This document shows positions 50,312-58,173 of a DNA stretch of 64,000 bases, in pieces; position 1 is the stretch's first letter, and each line of letters begins with the position of its first letter. The position numbers and the translations under genes are program-made. The stretch comes from Firm-13 sp964617375 (GTDB lineage Bacteria > Bacillota > Clostridia > Saccharofermentanales > Saccharofermentanaceae): NCBI GenBank assembly GCA_964617375.1, contig CAZTXQ010000001.1:1-64000 (forward strand), given 5' to 3'. The notes below the pieces were generated by a model. That model was not told where the DNA came from. It did no database searches and saw nothing but the letters and a program-made list of their open reading frames with translations.

Positions 50312-52705
50312 CTACTCGTCGATGTGGGTGCGAATGGTTGTTTTTCGGTGGGCTCTCATCGGATAATATGATGTAAGTATACAGGTCAGAACAACAGCGG
50401 CGATCACAATCGGATAAATCCAGATGATCGGATGAAATTTACTGTCAATCTGCGGGAAGATCAAAGCCGCGGCTAGTATCCCAAATACCGATGCCAGTCC
50501 GGAAGCCAGAAGTCCTATGAGTGCGTTTTCGGTATAGGTGATCCATGTAAGCGTCTTACTTGTCATACCGATAGCGCGCAGCATGCCGTTTTCGGATTGA
50601 CGTAATTGAATGTTCGAACGAACCGTGTTGGAAATATTAAGAACAGAAAGTAATGCTGTAAAAACGATGACGAATATGGCGATCAAGAATATCCCTGCAA
50701 GCTCTTTCAATGCTTCTTCGCTTCCAGCCTCGATATCCGCCAGTTGTATCGGATCGGTCATGCCGTTCAGCTTCGTGATCTGTAACCGAAGTTCCTCATA
50801 CGCAAGATTCGAATCGATCAACAGGTCCGTGTACTCATATTCACCGAAAACACGATCCGCAAGTTTTTCATTTACAAAGAGAATGCCGGAACCCCGATAA
50901 CCGCTTAACAGGTTATAAGGGGAATCTTCAATTTGTGTCAGTGTGAATTGAGTGTCGGGATCCGCGGAGTTCCCTTCAACCACCACAACTGAATCGGGCG
51001 GAAAGTCAAACACTTTCTCGTCTCCGGTCTCATAGAAAAGGGCAATTTCACCATCCAAGTCCAGATGATATCTTTCACTGATCTCTTGAATTAAGGTATC
51101 ATCCAAAACAACCAGCATAGAATCGGAGAAATAGATGCCATCGATGTTCATCGTGTGCGAGTCCGTAAATGAATTGCTTCCGATTGCGTATACAGTATTG
51201 ACTCCGTCCAGACCGCGTACGCCTTCGAGAAGCTCCGTGCTGATATGTCGATCCCCGGAACCATCGCTAATATACAGTTGATATTGTGCAAGTTTTTGAT
51301 TCATACCGACACTTTCGCCGGGATCGATGCAAGAAAAAAAGTTACCTATAACCATGCAGAGCAGGGCGCTGATAAAGATAGATAGGAAAGTGATCATCGT
51401 TTTACCGCGATTCCGGGACAAATTACGACCCGCAAGGTGAAGAATAAAGATGTTCTTCTTTGGTATCTTTTCTTCGCTGTTTTTTTTGGAGAAGGTCTGA
51501 AACTTATAATGCTCTGCCTCCGTATACTTCATCGCCTGAACGGGTGTCAGCTTTAAAAGCTTATGGATACTGAAGAACGTCGAAACGCCGATGACGGCGA
51601 TCGCCAGACAAAAAACGGACAGATAGGTGACCGGACGCTGAGCTAAGAGGACATTGCTGCCGAGGATCATCGACATGATGGACTGCGCGAGACACATATT
51701 CAGCAGGATGCCCAATGCAAGTCCGATCCCGATCCCCAGGATGGAGTAGATCAGCACTTCGATCAAGAGCATATGAGCCAGCTGAGAACGCTTCATTCCA
51801 AGACATCTAAACGTACCATATTGTCTTATTTTTTCCGCGACGCTTAAGTTAATGCTGTTATAGATCAGAAATACAGAGGCGGAAGAAAGCACAATCGCAA
51901 GTACTTTCAGGGCTAAATTTACGTACGAGTCCCCGACGGACTGATCATAGGCCTGGATCTTCGCATCATTAACTTCAAATTTGATGCTTAGATCCCCATA
52001 CGGATCCCCATAGCCCATTGCATTCATTGTTTTATAGACAGTGTCTGCGTCATATTTCTCTTTTTCGACCGTAACAAAAATGGAGCGGGCGTCATTATTG
52101 TCATAGACATGTTTCTGGCTGATCTCTTCAGCGGTGTCCAAGGTGGTGTTTATGACCAAAAAGGAACTGCCTGTCGGGAGATCCTTGATAAATCCGGAGA
52201 TAACAAAGGTCTCAGCCACTGCGTCGGTTACGTCGCCGCAGGTGACCGGAAGCGTAATGCTTTCCCCTACCCGGTACTCATGATCGGAATAGGTATTGAT
52301 CCGCTCTTCCACGCATATTTCATAAGACTTTGACGGAAACGCACCTTCTGTCAATTCGAATCCGAACACGGAAGCGACATCTCCATCCGAGCCTATGATC
52401 GACATCTCCATCCCATTCGATGGAAGTTTTGCGTTTAATGATTCATTCAGGATCAGATAGGATTCATCTCCATATAAACCAGTTCTCAGCCCGCTCGCTA
52501 ACTCGGCTTGTTTGGCCGCCGTCATGTGGCGCATGGAGAAGTCATACTGCTGACCCTTAATAAGAAGACTCTCATAACGGACGGCAATACTGTCTCCCAT
52601 CTGCATTAAGGAAAACATCATGACCACGGTCAGTACAATGCCGATAATGATCGAAAAAGTTGTCTTCTTCTGCTTTAGTATGTATCGGAAAGCAAATTTT
52701 GCCAT
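50312..52705 (-). CDS. ABC transporter permease, FtsX/MacB-like with two FtsX domains
   Basis: The 797-residue protein has an N-terminal TM helix (TTFSIIIGIVLTVVMM), a large extracytoplasmic domain of about 200 residues, three TM helices (about 265-390), another TM (about 435-455), a second extracytoplasmic domain and three final TM helices. This is the duplicated FtsX layout of macrolide/peptide/lipoprotein exporters. The cargo is unknown; no two-component system or peptide gene is next to it. Promoter at 52748-52775. Confidence 0.9.
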   Translation of the reverse strand: MAKFAFRYILKQKKTTFSIIIGIVLTVVMMFSLMQMGDSIAVRYESLLIKGQQYDFSMRHMTAAKQAELASGLRTGLYGDESYLILNESLNAKLPSNGMEMSIIGSDGDVASVFGFELTEGAFPSKSYEICVEERINTYSDHEYRVGESITLPVTCGDVTDAVAETFVISGFIKDLPTGSSFLVINTTLDTAEEISQKHVYDNNDARSIFVTVEKEKYDADTVYKTMNAMGYGDPYGDLSIKFEVNDAKIQAYDQSVGDSYVNLALKVLAIVLSSASVFLIYNSINLSVAEKIRQYGTFRCLGMKRSQLAHMLLIEVLIYSILGIGIGLALGILLNMCLAQSIMSMILGSNVLLAQRPVTYLSVFCLAIAVIGVSTFFSIHKLLKLTPVQAMKYTEAEHYKFQTFSKKNSEEKIPKKNIFILHLAGRNLSRNRGKTMITFLSIFISALLCMVIGNFFSCIDPGESVGMNQKLAQYQLYISDGSGDRHISTELLEGVRGLDGVNTVYAIGSNSFTDSHTMNIDGIYFSDSMLVVLDDTLIQEISERYHLDLDGEIALFYETGDEKVFDFPPDSVVVVEGNSADPDTQFTLTQIEDSPYNLLSGYRGSGILFVNEKLADRVFGEYEYTDLLIDSNLAYEELRLQITKLNGMTDPIQLADIEAGSEEALKELAGIFLIAIFVIVFTALLSVLNISNTVRSNIQLRQSENGMLRAIGMTSKTLTWITYTENALIGLLASGLASVFGILAAALIFPQIDSKFHPIIWIYPIVIAAVVLTCILTSYYPMRAHRKTTIRTHIDE

Positions 52706-52747
52706 GATGCTCCTATCAACACATTATTCAACAATATAGATGTATTG

Positions 52748-52775
52748 ATTATACCGAACTATCCGGAGACATCAA
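52748..52775 (-). promoter_or_regulatory. promoter of the FtsX-type ABC operon
   Basis: On the minus strand TTGATG (52770-52775) and TATAAT (52748-52753) are separated by 16 nt. Confidence 0.55.
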
Positions 52776-52821
52776 GAGAAAAACCTTAACTTATGACTTG
52801 CGTACATTTCCAATGGACCGC

Positions 52822-53409
52822 CTACGCTTCTCTGCTTCCCTCGCGAAATACTTCCGCCGTCATGCCCTTATCCAGGCTCTTATAGCTTACGGGCGCTTCC
52901 GGTACACCATAGTTCGTCCGAAGCTGTTTTTCCATCCAGAGAACATCCAGCCACTCGCCCCTTTTGTATCCGGTCTTGTGAAATAATCCGATATCACTGT
53001 ACCCGACCGATCTGTGAAAAGCGATGCTCGGCAGATTAATGGCCGTAATCACGGCATACAGATTGTAATATCCCTGCTCTTTCAGGAAATGGTGAAGTAC
53101 CTGATACAGTCTTTTGGCAATTCCCAGTCCGTGGAAATCCTTTTCTATGTATACGGTTACATCGGCGTCCCATTGGTAGGCGATCCGCTCAAAGGCACGG
53201 GATCCATAGGCATAGCCCCTGACCTTGCCGTCTATTTCGCAGACAATCCACGGAAACAAGGCGGTAATGTTAAGAAATCGCTCGGTGAACTTCTCGATCG
53301 TCGGAACGTCGTATTCAAATGTATAGTTGGAATGCAAAACATATTCGGAATAAATAGAGAGTATTTCCGGTATATCTCCGGGCAGCGCATCACGGATCAG
53401 AAGATTCAT
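52822..53409 (-). CDS. GNAT family N-acetyltransferase (phosphinothricin acetyltransferase-like)
   Basis: The 195-residue enzyme starts LIRDALPGDIPEILSIY, and has VTVYIEKDFHGLGIAKRLYQ as acetyl-CoA loop and INLPSIAFHRSVGY, all typical of the Pat/YncA group that acetylates phosphinothricin or related amino compounds. Real substrate unknown. An extra tail of about 30 residues follows the GNAT fold. AGGAG lies 12 nt upstream of the ATG, rather far. Confidence 0.88.
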   Translation of the reverse strand: MNLLIRDALPGDIPEILSIYSEYVLHSNYTFEYDVPTIEKFTERFLNITALFPWIVCEIDGKVRGYAYGSRAFERIAYQWDADVTVYIEKDFHGLGIAKRLYQVLHHFLKEQGYYNLYAVITAINLPSIAFHRSVGYSDIGLFHKTGYKRGEWLDVLWMEKQLRTNYGVPEAPVSYKSLDKGMTAEVFREGSREA

Positions 53410-53438
53410 AGCTAAGTACGGCTCCTTCTACTTCAATT

Positions 53439-54254
53439 TCAACTAATTATAGGGCACAAAAACATCAATAGAGTTATATGCACGGGATAAAACACATAAA
53501 AAAAGTATTTCTCGAACCGCCCCGGCTTTTTTCGCGGCTTATCGATTATTAGTAGAAAGAGCCCTAAAACGGAAAAAATTTCCATAAGACTCCAGATAAG
53601 GTTCCCATTGAAAAGGAATATTTTCTCGACCGCCCACGCGAGATTCAGCGCAAGAAAAGAAAGGATAAAGAATATATATCTTCTTTTATTCTCATAGAGA
53701 CGAATGGTCTTCATATTTTTCAGAAATAGATAGAACAGCCATACGCTTAAGATCCCGAAAATTCCGTAGTCTGTCGGGTAACGGTACTCAAGGAGCAGAA
53801 TCGCAATCATGCCCAGGATCGCAGCAGCCAGAATGAAGGCCGTTGCGGTCTTGCCGTATGCGAGGATATCCCGGCCGCCGATGCGGAGGGAAACGTCCTC
53901 TGTCTTCTTATTGAATAATACGCGAATACATTTACCGGATGTTTCCGATAGCGCAAGAAACAGTATGGACAGCGTAAACGTCAGAATCACATTCATGAAA
54001 GTATACGACCCGGTTATTTTATGCGCCGCATAGAACATGACCTGCGTCAATATTCCAAAGACCAGCATTTTCGAAAAGTAGCGAAGACGGTTCGATGTCC
54101 GTAAGAATCCGAACGCCGTATAGTACGCAAAAATCGGGAATGCAAGCCGGCCTAAAAGCCGCAGGGCCATAGTTACCGGAACCGGCAGAAGATAGGCAAA
54201 ATAAAGACCTATATGATCCGCAAGCATCAGAGCGGCGGCCATCCATTTGAGCAT
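53439..54254 (-). CDS. TraX family membrane protein
   Basis: The 271-residue protein has about eight TM helices and the TraX pattern: LKWMAAALMLADHIG at the start, LLGRLAFPIFAYY, and FYPVHITLL at the end. TraX acetylates F-pilin in plasmids, but chromosomal homologues in Clostridia are acyltransferase-like proteins of unknown role. No conjugation genes are nearby. GGGAGA precedes the ATG. Confidence 0.88.
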   Translation of the reverse strand: MLKWMAAALMLADHIGLYFAYLLPVPVTMALRLLGRLAFPIFAYYTAFGFLRTSNRLRYFSKMLVFGILTQVMFYAAHKITGSYTFMNVILTFTLSILFLALSETSGKCIRVLFNKKTEDVSLRIGGRDILAYGKTATAFILAAAILGMIAILLLEYRYPTDYGIFGILSVWLFYLFLKNMKTIRLYENKRRYIFFILSFLALNLAWAVEKIFLFNGNLIWSLMEIFSVLGLFLLIIDKPRKKPGRFEKYFFYVFYPVHITLLMFLCPIIS

Positions 54255-54289
54255 ATGATTCTCCCGGTTCCGTATTGATATTCCAGTTG

Positions 54290-54772
54290 TTAATATTCTT
54301 CCCGCGGACCGAATTCAGCGCTCTCCACCCATTCCTCAGGGCGGCTGATCCGTACAACCAGTTCATCCAATATATCCGCATGAAGGCGTTCCTGTTTTTC
54401 TATAAACATGAGGAGAGCACGTTCCTTCTCATCTACCGCGTCTTTAAGCAGTTCTGTATAGAGCGCTATACTCTTCTCTTCCATAGCGCGTGCAAATTGA
54501 TAGATTTCGAGCTGAGAAACGGTGTCGCGAATCTCGTCCTTAAGCTGTCCCAGCCCCGAAAACAAAGTATCTTTCATCGAAAGATCGTTTGCCGGAAGAG
54601 TCGAAAAAACATTTTCTTCAACATCCTTAAGCAGCAGCTTGTGCCTTTCCTCTTCTTCGGCCAGCATATTGAATATTCTTTCAAGCGTTGTGCCGGTATG
54701 AAGATTGGCCTGTTCTCTGTAATATCCGGCTCCGTTTGTTTCAATTTGTATAGCATAATCAAGAGAATTCAT
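54290..54772 (-). CDS. ferritin-like/rubrerythrin-type diiron protein
   Basis: The 160-residue four-helix protein has diiron motifs: an early Glu in IQIETNGAGYY, EEEERHKLL, a central Glu in AMEEKSIALY, and EKQERLHADIL. It lacks the rubredoxin domain of rubrerythrin. A role in iron handling or peroxide defence is inferred from the family. GGGAGG supports the ATG at 54772. It starts 35 nt before the TraX gene on the same strand. Confidence 0.85.
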   Translation of the reverse strand: MNSLDYAIQIETNGAGYYREQANLHTGTTLERIFNMLAEEEERHKLLLKDVEENVFSTLPANDLSMKDTLFSGLGQLKDEIRDTVSQLEIYQFARAMEEKSIALYTELLKDAVDEKERALLMFIEKQERLHADILDELVVRISRPEEWVESAEFGPREEY

Positions 54773-54859
54773 AAGATACCTCCCAAATCCCGTGTGACCG
54801 GTTTGCAATGCGTACAATGATTCGAAAACAGAAGATACATTAAGTCTAACATATATGAT

Positions 54860-55606
54860 TCAGATCACAAGACCGCCGTTCGGGCTTATCACCTGTCCGG
54901 TAATAAACGACGCCTTCCCCGAAGCGAGAAAAAGAATCGTCTCGGCAATCTCTTCCGGTGTTCCAATTCTTTCAAGCGGTGTTTCTTCGCACAGCATGTT
55001 CATATCCTCTGCCGTGAGACCGCGGTTCATATCGGTATCTACTACACCCGGCGCTACGCAGTTCACACGTATGTTCGAGGGGCCTACTTCCTTAGCCAGA
55101 GCCTTGGTAAATCCTATTACGGCTGCTTTCGCCGTAGAATACGCGACTTCGCAGGATGCTCCGGTAATCCCCCATATGGACGACACCGTTACGATGCTGC
55201 CGGTTTTTCGCGAAATCATACCGGGAAGCACGGCTTCGACAATGTTGTAAAGTCCCGTGACATGCGTATCCATCATCTCGCGAAATTCATCCGGTGTTAC
55301 GTCGGTAAAAAGTTTCTGACTCGCGATGCCGGCATTGCTTACCAGAACATCCACGGCACCGAATTGCAGATTCGCCTTGTGCACTGCGGCTCGTACGGCA
55401 TAATAATCACGGATATCGGCTTGAACCGCTATAGCGTCGCAGCCCTCCTGAAGAAGCTTGACGACGAGATCGTCCGCCCTTTCGGTACTGCTTTTGTACA
55501 AAATAGTAACCGAGTATCCGGAACGCGCGAAAGCTTCCGCCGCAGCGGCTCCGATTCCGCGTGATGCACCGGTGATAAGGGCATGAGGCCGTTTATTACT
55601 CAACAT
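54860..55606 (-). CDS. fabG: SDR family oxidoreductase, FabG-like
   Basis: The 248-residue classical SDR has ALITGASRGIGAA, VSNAGIAS, the catalytic Ser in TVSSIWG, YSTAKAAVIGF, and VAPGVVDTDM. It resembles FabG/YmfI 3-oxoacyl-ACP reductases, but no fatty acid synthesis genes are adjacent, so substrate is uncertain. The C-terminus SPNGGLVI is typical of FabG-like enzymes. GAGGTGG precedes the ATG at 55606. Confidence 0.85.
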   Translation of the reverse strand: MLSNKRPHALITGASRGIGAAAAEAFARSGYSVTILYKSSTERADDLVVKLLQEGCDAIAVQADIRDYYAVRAAVHKANLQFGAVDVLVSNAGIASQKLFTDVTPDEFREMMDTHVTGLYNIVEAVLPGMISRKTGSIVTVSSIWGITGASCEVAYSTAKAAVIGFTKALAKEVGPSNIRVNCVAPGVVDTDMNRGLTAEDMNMLCEETPLERIGTPEEIAETILFLASGKASFITGQVISPNGGLVI

Positions 55607-55724
55607 AATCCACCTCGGAATGAATCTCCAAAAGCCCGTTCGGCGTAGCTTTTCGGAACCTTATATATTCCTGATAATTTTATCATATATGTGCGGCAAA
55701 AAGGAAAGAATGACCATGAATCGG

Positions 55725-55753
55725 TTGCTAATTTCCGGAAATACGATTATCAT
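55725..55753 (+). promoter_or_regulatory. candidate promoter of the bitopic membrane protein gene
   Basis: TTGCTA (55725-55730) and TATCAT (55748-55753) are separated by 17 nt. The spacer begins with a perfect 12-bp palindrome, ATTTCCGGAAAT (55731-55742), a possible operator. Confidence 0.4.
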
Positions 55754-55795
55754 CTCAATAGTACAAAATGTAATAAAGATGTGAGGTACAGATAG

Positions 55796-56818
55796 ATGCC
55801 GACGTTTACAACCCTTGATAACGAGATGCCCGATATTGATCCCGACGCGCTCACGGTAAATCTTACCGGTGGCGGTATTGGACCTGATGATCTGGTTAAA
55901 GAGCCGGAAAATGTGAATATGCCCAAGGAACACCTTTTCCCGGGACAGGTCGAAGAATTCGGTGACCCTGTTCCGAAATCTTCCGGATCAGAAGAGGCTG
56001 CAATTGACAGCGCCGAACAACCGACAGAAGAAGCTCATGCCTCGAAGCATACGGCTTCCGTCTCCGAATCCGATAAAGACGAAGAAGAAATCCAGGCGAT
56101 CGAAAAGATGCTCAAATCCAGCCGCTCTGCAAGACAAAAGGATTTGAAAAAATCTGCAGACCCTATGACCTCCCCGAAAAAGAAACGAATGGATCCGATC
56201 GTAGTTGTATCATGTGTTATTGCGGTTCTTCTCGTCGGTGTTTTTTCCGCTTATTTCCTTGGCTTTTTCAGCAACAAAGATTCGCTCAACATATCGGTTG
56301 AGGATTACTCCGCTTCCTATAGAAAAACATCCTCATACAAGCTGATCTCCGCTTACGGATTTGATTTTCCGACCGTCTCATACACACAGTCCGATACGGA
56401 AATGACTTTTGCCGGGAGCGTACAAAACTCGAATAGTTACCCGATCGACATCATCGGCGCTCTCGATACAAACGGTAAGATTCAGAGAATGGTTGTCGTG
56501 TTCCGCGTTACTTCCCAGAACTCTTACGAAGACGTCAAGCACATCCTTGCGCCTTATGTTCAGGTCCTTTATCCGAACATGTCGGATACAGAAGCACGCA
56601 CATATATTGAGGATCTTTATACGAGCGAGGCCGGTGCTACCGTTAAAGGAAATTACGGCATGGCTATTATGAGAGATGTTCAGGATTCTTATATGAATAT
56701 CTATCTCTATTCCCTTCCGGTTAACGATGCGAAATCCATGATCAAACAGGCTTCCGATTTCGCAGCCAGCGCCGCCGGACCCGTTTCTGTCACGCCCGAG
56801 GCAACTGCGGCGGCTTAA
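55796..56818 (+). CDS. bitopic membrane protein with acidic cytoplasmic region, unknown function
   Basis: The 340-residue protein has an acidic, disordered N-terminal region (1-125), a KKKR stop just before one TM helix (about 134-158), and an extracytoplasmic domain of about 160 residues with an Ala-rich tail. The positive charges predict N-in, C-out topology. No family is recognised. GAGGT lies upstream of the ATG. Such architecture is seen in regulators of cell-envelope processes, but no function can be assigned. Confidence 0.75.
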   Translation: MPTFTTLDNEMPDIDPDALTVNLTGGGIGPDDLVKEPENVNMPKEHLFPGQVEEFGDPVPKSSGSEEAAIDSAEQPTEEAHASKHTASVSESDKDEEEIQAIEKMLKSSRSARQKDLKKSADPMTSPKKKRMDPIVVVSCVIAVLLVGVFSAYFLGFFSNKDSLNISVEDYSASYRKTSSYKLISAYGFDFPTVSYTQSDTEMTFAGSVQNSNSYPIDIIGALDTNGKIQRMVVVFRVTSQNSYEDVKHILAPYVQVLYPNMSDTEARTYIEDLYTSEAGATVKGNYGMAIMRDVQDSYMNIYLYSLPVNDAKSMIKQASDFAASAAGPVSVTPEATAAA

Positions 56819-56860
56819 GGAAGAAAACGGCACCATCGTCTCCGATATCCGAAGAAAGCA

Positions 56861-56893
56861 AAAGCCCGAAGAACATTACGTTCTTCGGGCTTT
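56861..56893 (-). terminator. intrinsic terminator after tRNA-Pro (possibly bidirectional)
   Basis: A 14-bp perfect stem (GTTCTTCGGGCTTT and its complement) encloses ATTAC. On the minus strand it ends in TTTTGCTTTC after the tRNA; on the plus strand it follows the membrane protein gene with a weaker T-tract. Confidence 0.85.
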
Positions 56894-56911
56894 CCTATGG
56901 GGATTTTCCCG

Positions 56912-56988
56912 TGGTCGGAGTGACCGGACTTGAACTGGCGACCTCTTGCACCCCAAGCAAGCACTCTAGCCAACTGAGCTACACCCCG
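56912..56988 (-). tRNA. tRNA-Pro (GGG anticodon)
   Basis: The cloverleaf is complete on the minus strand: acceptor CGGGGTG/CACTCCG, D-arm AGCTCAGTTGGCTAGAGT, anticodon stem CTTGC/GCAAG with loop TTGGGGT (anticodon GGG), T-arm with TTCAAGT, discriminator A and encoded CCA. Confidence 0.95.
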
Positions 56989-56999
56989 ACGCCTTTTCA

Positions 57000-57027
57000 A
57001 TTTTATCATAAGATCCCTTTATGTCAA
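57000..57027 (-). promoter_or_regulatory. tRNA-Pro promoter
   Basis: On the minus strand TTGACA (57022-57027) and TAAAAT (57000-57005) are separated by 16 nt, 12 nt before the tRNA. The stretch 57028-57162 carries only the weak promoter region of the next plus-strand gene. Confidence 0.65.
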
Positions 57028-57162
57028 TTCAAATTTTCACGTATGCGAATGATCGGTCCTGAACGTTTATATTTTTTCCGGATTTATAGCATTGAATGAC
57101 GTTCATGTGATATTATAGGAACATCTTAAAAATAATTTACCAAGTGCTAATTGGAGGTATTT

Positions 57163-57954
57163 ATGAATTGTGTTAAATGTGGGTTTGAAATTCCTGACGG
57201 CAGTATATTTTGCCCGTCATGCGGTACAAAACAAACCGTACAGGAATCGGCGCCCCCGACTTCGGAACCCGTATCACCTGTAATAGCAGCGGCCCCCGTG
57301 ATATCGGCAGCGCCGGTACAGCCTGCAGCGTCTGCAGCACCGTCGGGAACCGGCTCTGCACAGAGCAAGGCGTCCGGTCAAAGCGGTAAGATCGGCGGCT
57401 TTTTCAAGGCTTATTTTAAGAATCCGATCGAAGCCGTATCCGATCATGCCAAAGACGAGTTCTGGCTCTGGGGTCTGATTATTCTCGGTGTTTATGCATT
57501 TCTGATGTTTCTTATGGGATTCAGAGGAGCCTTTGCCGGCGGTGGTGTTTACTTTCTCCGTCACACCTTGCTTTGGTTTGTATTTATGTTGATCGATTTG
57601 ATCAAGTTTGCGACCTTGATCTTTGCGCTCTTCCTCTTCCAGGGCCTCTTCAAACTTAAAAAGAAGAGCCTTAAGTCTATTGTTGCGTTAAGCGGTCTTT
57701 CGTTCCTCCCTTTGATTGCCGCGGATCTGCTTTCAACTTTATTTTCGAGCGTTTTCCTGGTGAATAATCTGGTAACCGGTCTGGTGACGGCGGCCTATGT
57801 TTTTTCCGCCATTCTGATCTTCCTCGACTACAAGAAAGATTCGGATGACAAGTCGGGGCTCAAGTCCCTTCTCCTTACTTCTTGCGCCTTTGCCTGCATG
57901 CCCATTCTATCTTCCTTCTTTAGCGGTATTGCATGGTGGGTCTATTACTTATAA
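57163..57954 (+). CDS. zinc-ribbon membrane protein, unknown function
   Basis: The 263-residue protein has an N-terminal zinc ribbon (Cys3, Cys6, Cys17, Cys20 in the CxxC...CPSCG pattern), an Ala/Pro-rich linker (about 25-75), and about five TM helices from residue 95 on, in a YIP1-like or DUF-type arrangement. The function is unknown. TTGGAGG precedes the ATG at 57163. It is monocistronic, with a clear terminator. Confidence 0.8.
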   Translation: MNCVKCGFEIPDGSIFCPSCGTKQTVQESAPPTSEPVSPVIAAAPVISAAPVQPAASAAPSGTGSAQSKASGQSGKIGGFFKAYFKNPIEAVSDHAKDEFWLWGLIILGVYAFLMFLMGFRGAFAGGGVYFLRHTLLWFVFMLIDLIKFATLIFALFLFQGLFKLKKKSLKSIVALSGLSFLPLIAADLLSTLFSSVFLVNNLVTGLVTAAYVFSAILIFLDYKKDSDDKSGLKSLLLTSCAFACMPILSSFFSGIAWWVYYL

Positions 57955-57978
57955 GAATACTTTTCAAGGATCCAACAC

Positions 57979-58020
57979 AAATACCCGGAATTCGCATTTA
58001 GCGGTTTCCGGGTATTTTTT
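57979..58020 (+). terminator. intrinsic terminator after the zinc-ribbon protein gene
   Basis: AAATACCCGGAA pairs with TTCCGGGTATTT around a 15-nt loop and is followed by a T-tract. Confidence 0.88.
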
Positions 58021-58110
58021 ATTTTCTTCCGGCGTTCCGAAATCTTGTCAAGGTCATTTTGTACCATTCATTAGTTGAAGGAAACGTGCGTTTCTTTCCT
58101 TTCAGTCAGA

Positions 58111-58148
58111 CAAAAAGCGGCTGCCTTCGAGAAACGAAAGCAGCCGCC
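58111..58148 (-). terminator. intrinsic terminator after pnp
   Basis: On the minus strand GCGGCTGC pairs with GCAGCCGC around a 15-nt loop and is followed by TTTTTG. It begins 26 nt after the pnp stop codon. Confidence 0.9.
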
Positions 58149-58173
58149 ATAAGCTCTATACTGTCATGTATAA

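Noticed and set aside
56911..57099. A plus-strand frame with MVGVTGLELATSCTPSKHS
   Set aside because: This is the familiar false protein read from the antisense strand of a tRNA gene, here tRNA-Pro.
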